Below, in pieces: positions 33,370 to 45,883 of a stretch of DNA of 64,000 nucleotides. Source of the stretch: Azolla pinnata (lineage: Eukaryota; Streptophyta; Polypodiopsida; Salviniales; Salviniaceae); contig JBBBWG010015779.1 in assembly GCA_037176905.1 (NCBI GenBank), positions 1-64,000 on the forward strand, read 5' to 3'. Both the position numbers and the translations under genes were made by a program. The first letter of the stretch is position 1; each line of letters begins with the position of its first letter. Under the pieces are notes generated by a model. The model was given only the letters and a program-made list of their open reading frames with translations. It had not been told where the DNA came from and searched no databases.

Positions 33370-33690
33370 TGCCATATCAGTTGAAATTAGTGGAATCTTG
33401 TTTAGTTGGCATCCTTAATCAGCTGTTTTGGAAGGCCAAACCCATATCACTTAAATTAGCGGAATTGAGCTCAAAATCCATATCTTGTTCTGTTGGCATC
33501 CTCGATCAGTTCTTTTGGAAGCCCAAAATCCATATCAGCTAAGAATCTTGTTCTGTTGGCATCCTTGATCAGTTCTTCTGGAAGCCTGAGTTAAAATTAG
33601 TGGAATCTTGTTGCTTGATTGGTTCTTTTTGAAGCCCAAAACCGATATCAGTTTAAAACTAGTGGAATCTTGTTCCTTGATCTATTCTTT
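33370..33690. repeat. Degenerate ~70-85-bp tandem repeat
   Basis: Repeated phrases GTGGAATCTTGTT, GTTGGCATCCTTGATCAG and TTTTGGAAGCCCAAAA with ATATCAG recur four to five times at irregular spacing. An old, decayed tandem array. Confidence 0.65.
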
Positions 33691-35137
33691 CCGCTGTGTA
33701 TTTTGATTGCCATCACAAATGCATCTCTTTTTGTTGATTGAAGCTCTACACTCTTCAACTTTTGGAATTCTAGATTTCACAACACATTAGTCAAAATTAG
33801 TGGAACCTTCATCTTCTGTTGGCATCCTTGATCAATGCTTGATCCATATCTGAATGAGATGCAATGTCTTTTGTTTATTTGAAGTTTTTGCATTCCTTTG
33901 CCAGTTTTGCAACTCCCATCTCCATTTCCATCATCATTGAGGCATATCATCTATCATAAGTCAATCAAAACCTTGTACATGGTAGTGTATTGATATGGCA
34001 TCTTGATCTTCGATCGTGACTGCATCTTGAACCTACTTTTCTCAAGTTTGGCATTATGGACCCTATTTTGGCTGCCTCGACTCATTGTTTACGGTAGTAT
34101 ATAGGATCAAATATATATGCAAACTTGCTTCATCTTCTGAATGAACGAGAGATATATGATGGAACCATAAGCCTTGGAGCAGATTGTGAATTTTTCAGCT
34201 CAATTCATAAGTACAAACCATCTTGAGGAGTATATACCAGATATTTTGCTGATTTCAGCTTGATCAGGCATCGAAAAGTTAGAAATCTAACTAGGAAAGC
34301 AAAGCTCGACAAATACTAGCTAATCAAACGACCATAACTGCAAAGGATATTGGAGCATGCGTAGCATACCTACATAAAAAAAAGTTCATCCATTGTATGA
34401 AACAAGGTGCTCCATAGTACAAAACATGTTAATCTGTTCTGTGGTCTTCTGGTCTAATTACTAATGTGGTTGGGATAGAAACCATATGATACAATGGTAA
34501 AGTTGTTGAAGGGGAACATTTTACTATTTGCCAAAAAATACCCCTCCATGTTTCAAATATACCAAACTACCCTTACCTAAAAAAACAATATGTATATGAA
34601 GTGATCATACACTCAAATGCATTAAAACTATCCTAACACAAAGGATAAGATAGAGTATTTCTTGATTCCAGAAACCCACCCTCTTTTCTTGGGCAGTGTT
34701 TCATTCTTCTGCTCTCAGCTCGTGTCTTTTAATCGATTGGTTATAGTTCCTTGTGAGATTTGCCTTGTGTAGTTTTGTGGGGGGCTCATGTGTTGCTTCG
34801 GCTATCTAATTCGAGCAAGTTTCTAGCACGGTTTCTTTGTGAATTGTACCCGTAAATCGGCCAACATACTCCATTCACCTTTGCAATTACGTAGTGTTAA
34901 ACTGGTTGTTATTTGCCTTTTGTGTAGAGGTCGTAAGACTAACCGGAAGCAGAGGCTAGGTAGCTTAATAATGTTTGATTTGCAAGATTCACCTGTAGTA
35001 GAATGGCATCAAGCATCTGCTTTGTTTGTGTAAGCATGGGCGGGTGCTTCTACTGTGGAGCTTGGGCAGGTGTAGAATCATAGAGAGAAGTGCCCATACT
35101 AATCCCCATTTACGATCCTAATCCTAGCCTGAGCTCT
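33691..35137. other. Intergenic, no gene seen
   Basis: AT-rich sequence leading into the satellite array. A few diverged phrases of the preceding repeat continue to about 33860. No supported gene. Confidence 0.5.
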
Positions 35138-38100
35138 AGCCTTCACCAAAAAGCTCATAACTCCCTCGTGTGATATCGGATTTCCGAGTTTTTTATCTTG
35201 AATCGAAATGCAAGAGAACAAACTATTCAATGAAATAAAAAAGTTTAAATGTTAAAAGTCAAGGAAGAGAAACGGCTGAAAAGGTGAAGATTTGTCAGAA
35301 CTCAAGAAAGGACCGACCAGGGCGACCGCCTTCACCGGAAAGCTCATAGCTTCCGCGTGTGATATTGGATTTTCGAGTTTTTAAGCTTCTGCAATGCCAC
35401 CAAAACATTTCCATTCTAAAACTCGGGTCGAGAGAAACGACTGAAAAGTGATGATGTGTCAGAACTGAGAAAAGGACCGACCAGGGCGACTGCCTTCACT
35501 TGAAAAAGCTCATAGCTCCCTCGTGCGATATCGGATTTTCGAGTTTTTTAGCTTGAATCGAAGCAAAAAAGAGCAAGCTATGCAATGGCACAAATAAGTT
35601 TCAAGTTTGAAACTTAGGGCGAGAGAAACGGCTCAAAGAGTGAAGATGTGTTAGAACTGAGCAAAAGACCGACCAGGACAACTGCCTTTACCAGAAAAAA
35701 CTCAAAGCTCCCTCCCGCGATATCGGATTTCCGAGTTTTTTTAGCTTGAGTCGAAGTGCAAGAGAGGAAGCTATGCAATAACACAAAAAAGTTTCAATTT
35801 TGAAACTCAAGGCGAGAGAAACGGGTGAAAAAGTGAAGATATGTCATAACTTAGGAAGGGACCGACCAGGGCGATTACCTTCACCTAAAAAAGCTCATAG
35901 CTCCCTCGTGGGAGATTATATTTCTGAGTTTTTTTAGCTTGAATCGAAGCGCAAGAGAGCAAGCTATGCAATCGCACAAAAAAGTTTCCATTTTGAAAGT
36001 CAGGGCGAGAGAAACGGTTGAAAAAGTGAAGATGTGTCAGAACTAAGGAAGGGACCGACCAGGGCGACCGCTTTCACTAGAAAAAACTCATAACTCTCTC
36101 GTGTAATGTCAGATTTTTGAGTTTTTTAGCTTGAATCGAAGCGCAAGACAGCAAGCTATGCCATTGCACAAAAAAGTTTCAATTTTGAAACTCAGAGCGA
36201 GAGAAATGGCTTAAAAAGTGAAGATGTGTCAGAACTGAGGAAGGGACCGACCAGGGCGACTGCCTTCACTAGAAAAAACTCATAGCTCCCTCCCACGATA
36301 TCGGATTTTCGAGATTTTTTAGCTTGATCGCAGTGCAAAAGAGCAAGCTATGCAATGGCAAAAAAAATTTGGATTCTGAAACTTAGGATGAAAGAAACAG
36401 CTGAAAAAGTGAAGATGTGTCAGAACTTAAGAAAGGACCGACCAGGGCGATTACCTTCACTAAAAAATGCTCATAGCTCCCTCGTGCGAGATTAGATTTC
36501 CGAGATTGTTTAGCTTGAATCGAAGCGCAAGAGAGCAAGCTATGCAATGGCACAAAACAATTTCCATGTTAAAACTCAGGACGAGAGAAACGGCCGAAAA
36601 AGTGAAGATACGTCAGAACTGAGGAAGGGACTGACTAGTGCGACTGCCTTCACTAGAAAAAACTCATAACTCCCTAGTGCGATATCGGATTTTCGAGTTT
36701 TTTAGCTTGAATCGAAGCGCAAAAGAGCAAGATATCTAATGGCACAAAAAAGTTTCGATTTTGAAACTCATTGTGAGAGAAATGACTTAAAAAATGAAGA
36801 TATGTCAGAAATGAGCAAGGGACCGACCAAGGCGACTACCTTCACTAGAAAAACTCATAGGTCCCTCGTGCAATAGTGGATTTGTGAGTTTTTTAGCTTG
36901 AATCGAAGCGCAAGAGAGTAAGATATTCAATGGCACAAAAAAGTTTGGATTCTGAAACTCAGGGCGACAGAAATGGCGTGAAGATGTGTCGGAACTTAGG
37001 AAGGGACCGACCAGGGCGATTATCTTCACCAAAAAAAGCTCATAGCTCCCTTGTCCGAGATTAGATTTCCGACTTTTTTTAGCTTGAATCGAAGCGCAAA
37101 GAGCAAGCTATGCAATGTCACAAAAAAGTTTCCATTTTGAAACTCAAGGGCGAGAGAAACGACTTAAAAAGTGAAGATGTGTGAGAACTGAGGACGGGAC
37201 CGACCAGGGCGACTGCCTTCACCACAAAAAGCTCATAGCTCCCTCGTGCGATATCGACTTTCCGAGGTTTTTTAGCTTGAGTCAAGGGGCAAGAGAGCAA
37301 GCTATGCAATGCAACAGAAAAGTTTCAAGTTTGAAACTCGGGGCGAGAGAAAGGGCTAAAAAAGTGAAGCTGTGTCAAAACTGAGGAAGGGACCGACCAG
37401 GGTGACTGCCTTCACTAGAAAAAGGTCATAGCTCCCTCGTGCGAGATTGGATTTCTGAGTTTGTTAGGTTGAATCGAAGCACAAGAGAGCAAGCTATGCA
37501 ATGTCATAGAAAATTTGCGATTCTCAAACTCAGGGCGAGAGAAACGGCTGAAAAGGAGAAGATGTGCGAGATCTGAGGAAGGGACTGACCAAGACCAGGG
37601 CAGACAACGCCCATCACCAGAAAAAGCTCATAGCTCCCTTATGAGATATCGTATTTCCGAGTTGTTTGGCTTGAGCCGAAGCGCAAGAGAGCAAGCTACG
37701 CAATGGCACATAACATTTTGGATTCTAAAAGTCAGGGCGAGAGAAACAATTGAAAAGGTGAAGATGTGTCAGAACTGAGGAAGGGACCGACCAGGACTAG
37801 GGCGGACTGTGCCCCTCACCAGAAAAAGCTCATAGCTCCCTCGTGCGTTATCAGATTTCCGAGTTTTTTGGCTTGAATTGAAACGAGGTTTTCTATGCAG
37901 TGGCACCAAAAAGTTTGGATTCTGAAACTCAGGGCGAGAGAAACGCCTAAAAAGGTGAAGATGTGTGAGATCTGAGGAAGGGATCGATGCGCTCTGCGCG
38001 CTTGACCAGAAAAAGCTCATAGCTCCCTCATGTGATATCGGATTTCCGAGTTATTTGGCTTGAATCGAAGCGCAAGAGGGCAAGCTATGCAATGGCACAA

Positions 38101-40680
38101 AAACGTTTGGATTCGAAAACTCAGGGCGAGAGAAACGGCTGAAAAGGTGAAGATGTGTCAGAACTGAGGAAGGGACCGAGTAGGACTGCGCCCTTTACCA
38201 AAAAAAGGTCATAGCTTCGTTGTGCGATATCGGATTTCCGAGTTTTTTTGGCTTGAATCGAAGTGCAAGAGAGCGAGCTATGCAATGACATAGAAAAGTT
38301 TGGATTCTGAACTCAAGGTGAGAGAAACGGCTGAGATGGTGAAGATGTGTTAGATTTGAGGAAGGGACCGACCAGGAAAAAGCTCATAGCTCCCTCGTGC
38401 GATATCTGATTTAGGAGTTTTTTGGCCTGAATCGAAATGCAAGAGAGCAAGCTATGCAATGGCAGAGAAAACTTTGGATTCTTAAACTCAGGGCGAGAGA
38501 AACGGCTGAGACGGTGAAGATGTGTCAGAATTGAGGAAGGTACCGACCAGGACTGCACCCTTCAGCGGAAAACGCTCATAGCTCCCTCGTGCGATATCTG
38601 ATTTCCGAGTTTATTGTCTTGAATCGAAGTGCAAAAGAGAAACCTATGTAATGCCACACAAAATTTTGGATTCTCAAACTTAGGGCGAGAGAAACGGTTG
38701 AAAAGGTGAAGATGTGTCAGAACTAAGGAAGGGAGTGAGTAGGACTGTGCCCTTCACCAGAAAAAGGTCATAGCTCCCTCGTGCAATATCAAGTTTCCAA
38801 GTTTTTTGGTTTGAATCGAAGCGCAAGAGAGCAAGATATGCAATGGCACAAAAAAAGTTGGATTCTAAAACTCAGGGCAACAGAAACGGCTGAAAAGGTG
38901 AAGAATTGTGAGAACTGAGGAAGGGCCCGACCAGGACCAGGGTGGAGTGTGCCCTTCACCAGAAAAAGCTCATACCTGCCTCGTGCGATATCGGATTTCC
39001 GAGTTTTTTGGCCTGAATCGAAGCGAAACAGACCAAGTTATGCAATGACATAGAAAAGTTTGGATTCTGAAACTCAGGGCGAGAGAAATGGATCAAAAGG
39101 TGAGGGTGTGTCAGAACTCAGGAAGGGACCCACCAGGACCAAGGCGGACTGCGCCGTTCACAAGAAAAAGCTCATAGCTCCCTCGTCAAATATCGGATTT
39201 CCGGGTTTTTTCGCTTGAATTGAAGAGCAAGAGAGCAAGCTATGCAATAGCATAGAAAAGTTTGGATTCTGAAACTTAGGGCTAGAGAAACGGCTGAAAA
39301 GGTGAAGATCTGTCAGAACTGAGCATGGGACCGACCAGGACCAAGGCGGATTGCGCCGTTCACTAGAAAAAGCTCATAGCTCCCTCGTGCGATATCGGAT
39401 TTCCGAGTTTTTTGGCTTGAATCGAAGCGTAAGAGAGCAAGCTATGCAATGGCATAGAAAAATCTGGATTTTGAAACTCAGGGCGAGAGAAACGGCTGAA
39501 AATGTGAAGATGTGTAAGAACTGAGGAAGGGACCGACCAGGATTGAAGCGGACTGCGCGGTTCACTAGAAAAAGCTCATAGCTCCCTCGTGCGATATCGG
39601 ATTTCCGAGTTTTTTGGCTTGATTCGAAGCGCAAAAGAGCAAGTTATGCAATGGCATAGAAAAGGTTGGATTTTGAAACATAGGGCGAGCGAAACGGCTG
39701 AAAGGGTGAAGAGGTGTCAGAACTAAGGAATGGACTGACTAGGACCAGGGCGGACTGCGCTCTTCACCAGAAAAAGCTCATCGCTCCCTCGTGCGATATC
39801 GTATTTCCGGGTTTTTTGGCTTGTTGAAGCGCAAGAGAGCAAGCTATGCAATGGCACGAAAAAGTTTGGATTCTGAAACTCAGAGCGAGAGAACCGATTG
39901 AAAAGTTGAAGATGTGTCAGTACTGAGGAAGGGACCGACCAGGACTAGGGTGGACTGTGCCATTCACCAAAAAAAGCTCATACCTCCTTCGTGCGATGTA
40001 GGATTTCACAGGTCTTTGGCTTGAATCGAAGCGCAAGTGAGCAAGCTTTCCAATGGCACATAAAAGTTTGGATTCTGAAACTCAGGGCGAGAGAAACAGC
40101 TGCAAAGGTGAAGATTTGTCAGAACTGAGGATGGGACCAACCAGGACCAAGGCAGACTGCGCCGTTCACCAGAAAAAGCTCATAGCTCCCTCGTTCGATA
40201 TCGGATTTTCGAGTTTTTTGGCTTGATTCGAAGTGCAATAGAGAAAGCTATGCAATGGCACAGAAAAGATTGGATTCTGAAAATCGGAGCGAGAGAAACG
40301 GCTGAAAAGGTGAAGATGTGTCAGATCTGAGGAAGGGACCGACCAAGACCAGTGCGGACTGTGCCTTTCACTAGAAGAAGCTCATCGTTCTCTCGTGCGA
40401 TATCATATTTCCGAGTTTTTTGGCTTCAATCGAAGCGCAAGAGAGCAAGCTATGCAATGGCACAAAAAAGATTGGATTCTGAAAATCGGAGCGAGAGAAA
40501 CGGCTGAAAAGGTGAAGATGTGTCAGATCTGAGGAAGGGACCGACCAAGACCAGTGCGGACTGTGCCTTTCACTAGAAGAAGCTCATCGTTCTCTCGTGC
40601 GATATCATATTTCCGAGTTTTTTGGCTTCAATCGAAGCGCAAGAGAGCAAGCTATGCAATGGCACAGAAAAGTATCTAGT
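35138..40680. repeat. ~192-bp satellite array, main block
   Basis: Roughly 29 monomers in head-to-tail order. Spacing between successive GACCGACC motifs is mostly 191-193 bp on the left (35.1-37.4 kb) and more often 192-205 bp on the right. Constant landmarks are AAAAAGCTCATAGCTCCCTC, GATATCGGATTTCCGAG, TTGAATCGAAGCGCAAGAGA, CAGGGCGAGAGAAACGGCTG and GAAGATGTGTCAGAACTGAG. Right-hand units carry an extra GACTGCGCCCTTCACC-type insert after the CCAGG, so two subfamilies are present. Open frames in it are incidental. Confidence 0.97.
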
Positions 40681-40819
40681 CTAACCAATCCCCTGTCGGC
40701 CTAGGATACCTATGGACCACCGTCCTGCATGTTATAATGTAGTATCATCCTCACCAAACTTCTTGTATTGTCCTTCAATTCTACATGAATGCGCTCGTAA
40801 AGTTGTTGAAGTAGCTACC

Positions 40820-42600
40820 ACTAGTTGCGTTGATTGATTTGCTTATTCAGTACAGAGTAGAAACCATCTTCACCATTACTATCAAATTCAATTGTTACAC
40901 TTTTCTTGGCACTCACTGCTTCCGTTGTTCCCTCGTTACTCATCTCATTCTTCGCTTTATTTTCTTGGTTGAGGTCTTTTCCTTCCTCAACTGGTTTTCC
41001 TTCTATTACTTCAATCGGCTCTTCATTTTCTTCAAATAATTCTCTCTTTGTACCTCTTTGTTCAATCGAATTGAGTTGAGTAGGTTCCACCAAAACTTGA
41101 TTTCTCTTCAAAAGAGACGAGTTTTGACAATCTTCCTCCAAACTCTTCCGTTGTTGCTGCTGTTGTTATGGTAATGGTGGTTGTTGTACTAGTAATTGGT
41201 TTTGTTGTGATGGTTCTTCTTGTTGGTGTGGAGCTCTTTCTTCAAGCTGTTTCTTCAGATCATTTGGTGGCTCGATGGTGGAAGTTGCAACCTCACATGT
41301 TGGCCCGCGTTGATCTAGTTGTTTTTGCTTTTCTTCAACAGAAACTTCCTGTTGTCTACACAATGTATAGGTAATTGTATCTTCTCTCTCCTCGAACACC
41401 TTCTGCCGATCTGTCCATTGCTCGATATCTGATGTGAGCTTGACTGTCGGTACCTTCGTCTTCCCACCATTTCGGCTCTCAAGTATGCGTGATTAGTCAC
41501 CCTCATTCTCTATGTGCTGCCTTTCCTCGTCCATGAATACATCCTAAAGCTGGCACAATGCTTGTACACAATGCACTCCCATCTCATCGCTTCTCGTACC
41601 TCATCCGCTTTGCTTTGGATTTCGCTTACGCCGGTCTCCTTCACTGTCTTCAGTACTTCAAGCCAAAAAGAAGTTTTTTTTTGTGAATTCGCCCACGTGT
41701 ATTCCTACTGTGGTGGTGTAGTTATTTCTTGTCATTCCCGTGATCTTCAAATCCGTGATCCCTTTTAGGAGTTGCTCCAACACGGACGCGTGAATTCCAA
41801 TCTCTACCGGAATATCCCGGGTTTGCGGTTGATGATGGCTTTCTATTGTAGGTCGAGACCTCTGTGTCGGCTCCGGGTTCCTTTTGTCCACCCCTGCCAG
41901 CCACTTGCACCTCTTCATGAATCGGGTTACGCCACTTTTCACAGTCTCCCAGTCATCTGTGAGCCCGCTTTCTATAGTGACGTCTTCTAGCAATGTTCCG
42001 AGTTCATATTGGTCTCAGAAGTCCACGGCACGCAGGAACATGAGAACCTTGTCCGCTGGAAGAATCGCTTGATCGCGTGCAGATAACATCCCGAAACAAC
42101 TCTCGAATTTTGAAAACACCTCGAGGACCTTCAACCCTTTGTTCGATGTCTCCACCTAGTTCTCAAAACCCCTCCATGTTGCCTTTGAAGAGTCCTCCAA
42201 TTCATAGGTTGTCTTCAACGCTTCCTCAAATTTCGGCCAAGTCGGGTGTTGTCGCTGCAGCTCACGGAGGCTCCCCTGAAGACGATCTGTAGCCACCTGG
42301 TTGAAAGAAATGACTTGATAGCCCTTCGAGATTCCGCATCGCAACATCTCTGCCTTATAGTCTCGCAAATAGCGAGACATGTCCTTCCCATTGAATTCTC
42401 CGTTACTGTTCACGATCCTTTCAACCGCTAATGCAACTTCTAATTGCACACGCTACTCTTGAAGCATCCTCTCAAACAGAAGCATCATGTTGATCTCTGC
42501 TAGTTAGTTCTCCATCTCCTTGGTCACCCGCTTCACGTTAGGTTCACAACTTGTGTCGTGTCATACGGGGCCGGATCTTCGTGTGAGTCAGGTGATGACC
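40820..42600 (-). mobile_element. LTR-retroelement gag-like fossil inside the satellite
   Basis: On the minus strand a gag-like segment (NGEFNGKDMSRYLRDYKAEM, later HPTWPKFEEALKTTYELED) is followed by Gln/Glu-rich segments. It resembles plant LTR-retrotransposon gag N-terminal regions. It is broken in several places, no pol was seen in the interval, and LTRs were not identified. It lies exactly between two satellite blocks of different divergence. Probably a non-autonomous or truncated copy. Confidence 0.55.
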
Positions 42601-42800
42601 ACTGGTGTCCTGGACGAGGAGAAGTAGAGAATGAAAGAGAGAAGAGCAAGATGGATTGTAATAGGTTTATAGATTAATCCTCTAGAATCTTTCCGAAAAG
42701 CTCTTGATGATCGCCGATAATGATCTTCTAGATTGATGAGTTGATGATAATTTCTGAATTCATGAGTTGATGAGATAATGAACAAGGCTTATTATATCAG

Positions 42801-44420
42801 ACAGGCAAGAACGACTACCTACATCAGAAAGCTCATAGTTTCCTTGTATAATATCAAATTTTAGAGTTCAAATAGGTGAATCAAAGCTAACGAAGTATGT
42901 TATGAGATGACATCAAAAAATATAAATTTTTAAATTTAGGATGAGAGGCTTGAAAGAAAAAGTAAAGTTGTGATATAGATAAGGCACCGACATACAAGAG
43001 AGACAAATAAAGGAAAAAGTAAAGTTATTTCACAAATAAAGCACAGACAAACAAGAGCGACCTCCCTATATTAAAAAGCTCATTGTGTCCTCGTATGATA
43101 TTAGATTTTAGAGTTCAAATAGGTGAATCAAAGCCAATGAAGTAGGCTATGATATTGTTTGAAAACTTATAAATTTTGAATTTAAGGGTGAGAGGCATGA
43201 AAAACAAAGTAAAGTTGTGTCAGAGATAAGGTACGGACATACAAGAGCAACCACCTGCATCAAAAAGCTCATATCATCTTTATATGATATCAGATTTTAG
43301 AGTTGGAATAGGTGAAACAAAGCTAAGTAGGTTATAATATTGCTTGAGAAAATCTAAATTTTGAAATTCAGGATAAGAAAAGTGAAGGAAAAGGTAAAGT
43401 TGTGTCAGAGATAAGGTATGGACAAAAAAGAGTGACCACCTGCATCAAAAATCTCATAACATCTTCATATTATATCAGATTTTAGAGTTTAAATAGGTGA
43501 AACAAAGCTAACGAAGTAGGCTATAGTATTGCTTGAGAAAATCTAAAATTTGAAATTCAGGACAAGAGAAATGAAGGAAAAAGTAAAGTTGGGGCACAAA
43601 TAAGGCACGGAGAGACAAAAGCAACCTCCTACATGAAAAAATTCATAGCTTCCTCATATGATATCGGATTTTAGAGTTCAAATAGGTGAATCAAAGCTAA
43701 TAAAGTATATTATGAGATGGCATGAAAAAATATAAATTTTGAAATTCAAGGTGAGATACATGAAGGAAAAAGTAAAGTTATGTCACAAATAAGGCACGGA
43801 CAGACAAGAGCAATCTCGTACATAAAAAAGTTCATAGCTTTCTTGTATGATATCATATTTTAGAGTTATGGATAGAGAAGAGCAACTGCCTACATTAAAA
43901 AGCTCATAGATTCCTCCTATGATATCAAATTTTACAGTTCAAATAGGTGAATCAAAGTTAATAAAGTATGTTATGAGATGGCATGAAAAAATATAAATTT
44001 TGAAATTCAAGGTGAGAGACATGAAGGAAAAAGTAAAGTTGTCACAGATAAGGCACGGTCAAACAAGAGCAACCTCCTACATCAAAAAGTTCATAGTTTT
44101 CTTGTATGATATCATATTTTAGAGTTATGGATAGAGAAGATCAACTGCCTACATTAAAAAGCTCATCGATTCCTCCTGTGATATCGAATTTTAGAGTTCA
44201 AATAAGTGAATCTAAGCTAACATAGTAGGTTATGATATGGCATGAAAAAATCTAAATTTTGAAATTAAGGGTGAGAGATATGAAGGAAAAAGTAAAGTTA
44301 TGTCACAAATAAGGCACGGACAGACAAAAGCGACCGCCTGTATGAAAAAACTCATAACGTGCTCGTATGATATCGAATTTAAAAGTCAAATAGATAAATC
44401 AAAGCTAAAGAAGTAGGCTA
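42801..44420. repeat. Diverged satellite block, same family
   Basis: About nine head-to-tail units that align with the main satellite through AAAAAGCTCATAG, GATATCGGATTTTAGAGTT, GTGAATCAAAGCTAA, AAATTTTGAAATTCA and AAAGTAAAGTT. They are more AT-rich and shorter than the main block and differ at many positions, so this is an older or separately evolving subfamily. Confidence 0.9.
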
Positions 44421-44759
44421 TATTAATATGGTAGGGAAATGAGGTTTTGTTCTTTGATTTGATTGATATTGAGACCTATGCCAAGGTTTTGATTTTCCTT
44501 GAGATTGATGGGGGGGAATCACCTTTGATAACCCCATAGGGTTGCTTGATGAACCTATAAGCTCTAGTTATTGTTGCAATGGAACATTCTCCTTGAGATA
44601 TTTCAAAAACTTGCCATTAGCGCCAACCTTCATCCAAGGTCTTTCCTTAGTTTCAGACTCTTCCAACACTTCTTCTTCAACACTTTTACCTTTTTTCTCC
44701 GAAGGCACTATAGTGTCTCCTTTACCTACATTCACATCCTAAATTTTGTTCCTCTCCTT

Positions 44760-45540
44760 TTCTTACTCTACTTGATTTGGTATAACCATAGCACTACAAG
44801 GGGTATTAAGAATCTCACTAACTAGTGTTTGTTGACATTCAACCATAAAATTACCCAATTCACCACATTTGAAGCAATGACCAACAAATGAACCCCAATG
44901 CAATTGACAACGAAATGACTGCATTTTCTTCGATTTTATATTCAACAATATAGGCCTCTTCTAAGTTGTATTCCATTATGCGCTTTTGGATTTGGAACAA
45001 CTATCACTTTTCCAAGTTGCAGTTTCATCACACTTTTTATAATTGGCCACAAAAATGAGAATTTACACTCTGCTTTAACCCATTTTGGACACTCTTGCTT
45101 CAAAATCTCTTCAAACTTTGCTAATGGCCGCCATGGAACAATGTAGACCAACTTATTATTGAAGAAAACTAGGATACAAGCCAATAATTTATCTCTTTCT
45201 TCTTCGGTTCGAAATACAACCTCAAAAAAACCTCTTGGACCTTTGTACACATCCTCCACACTAGTTCTACCCACCATAACATTTAACCTTTAACGCACTC
45301 AATCATTTTGAGGAATTTTTCTAGTAACGAAACAAATAATACCTCAATCATGGAACATGGAAAAGGCCTTTAGGATGTACTTGCGGGGTAGCTCCACCTC
45401 CACAATATCGTCAACCGTTGCGTCCACCTGAATATCTTCATGATCAGGTAGCACGTCATGCAACGCTTTATTTGCAACAGCATGGATTGTTTCCCAACTT
45501 GAGCATATGATGGCTTCTGCACCATATCTATATCCTCCTT
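44760..45540 (-). pseudogene. Decayed DUF4283/zinc-knuckle coding relic (LINE ORF1-like)
   Basis: On the minus strand, segments in order resemble plant DUF4283-type proteins: VEVELPRKYILKAFSMFHD, then GFFEVVFRTEEERDKLL, VYIVPWRPL, LGKVIVVPN and a CCHC-like knuckle CFKCGELGNFMVEC. In the knuckle the usual His is Asn. Several stops and a frame change interrupt it, so it is not a working gene. This arrangement is typical of ORF1 of plant L1-type LINEs and their relatives. Confidence 0.6.
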
Positions 45541-45883
45541 TTGCTGATTCGGATGATCAATCTTCTATTTCTTCAAATTGATATCTTCAGTCACCATCGT
45601 GAGAGGCCGCGATCTGAAATTTTCCGAGACGATGAACTTATCAATCTCAAAAATCTTTGGTCCTTATATCGACGCGAAGCTCTTATCGCAAGCTTCGATT
45701 CAAGTTATAGACCACCAAAATCGAAGCTCAAATGAGAAAGTTATGAGCAAAACTCCGATTAGGCTGATCTGTTTTTTTTCCATCTTCTTTTTCTTCTTCT
45801 TTTTCTTTCTTGCGTTTTAGTTCTTTCCGTTCTTCTCTGTTCATCTTTCTCATCTGTGTCTCTGTTGTGCAGAAGAAGAACCC
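45541..45883 (+). other. PRCC upstream region with an inverted satellite-like segment
   Basis: Probable promoter and leader of the PRCC gene. At 45693-45748 it matches, in reverse orientation and with equal spacing, 56 bp of the satellite monomer (CTTCGATTCAAG, then TATGAGC). A T- and TTC-rich stretch follows at 45771-45806. Confidence 0.5.

Noticed and set aside
34839-35033. 64-codon frame before the satellite
   Set aside because: No domain, no splice context and no family resemblance.
35138-44420. CRISPR-like or gene-coding reading of the regular repeats
   Set aside because: Units are long, contiguous and without unique spacers; this is a plant satellite.
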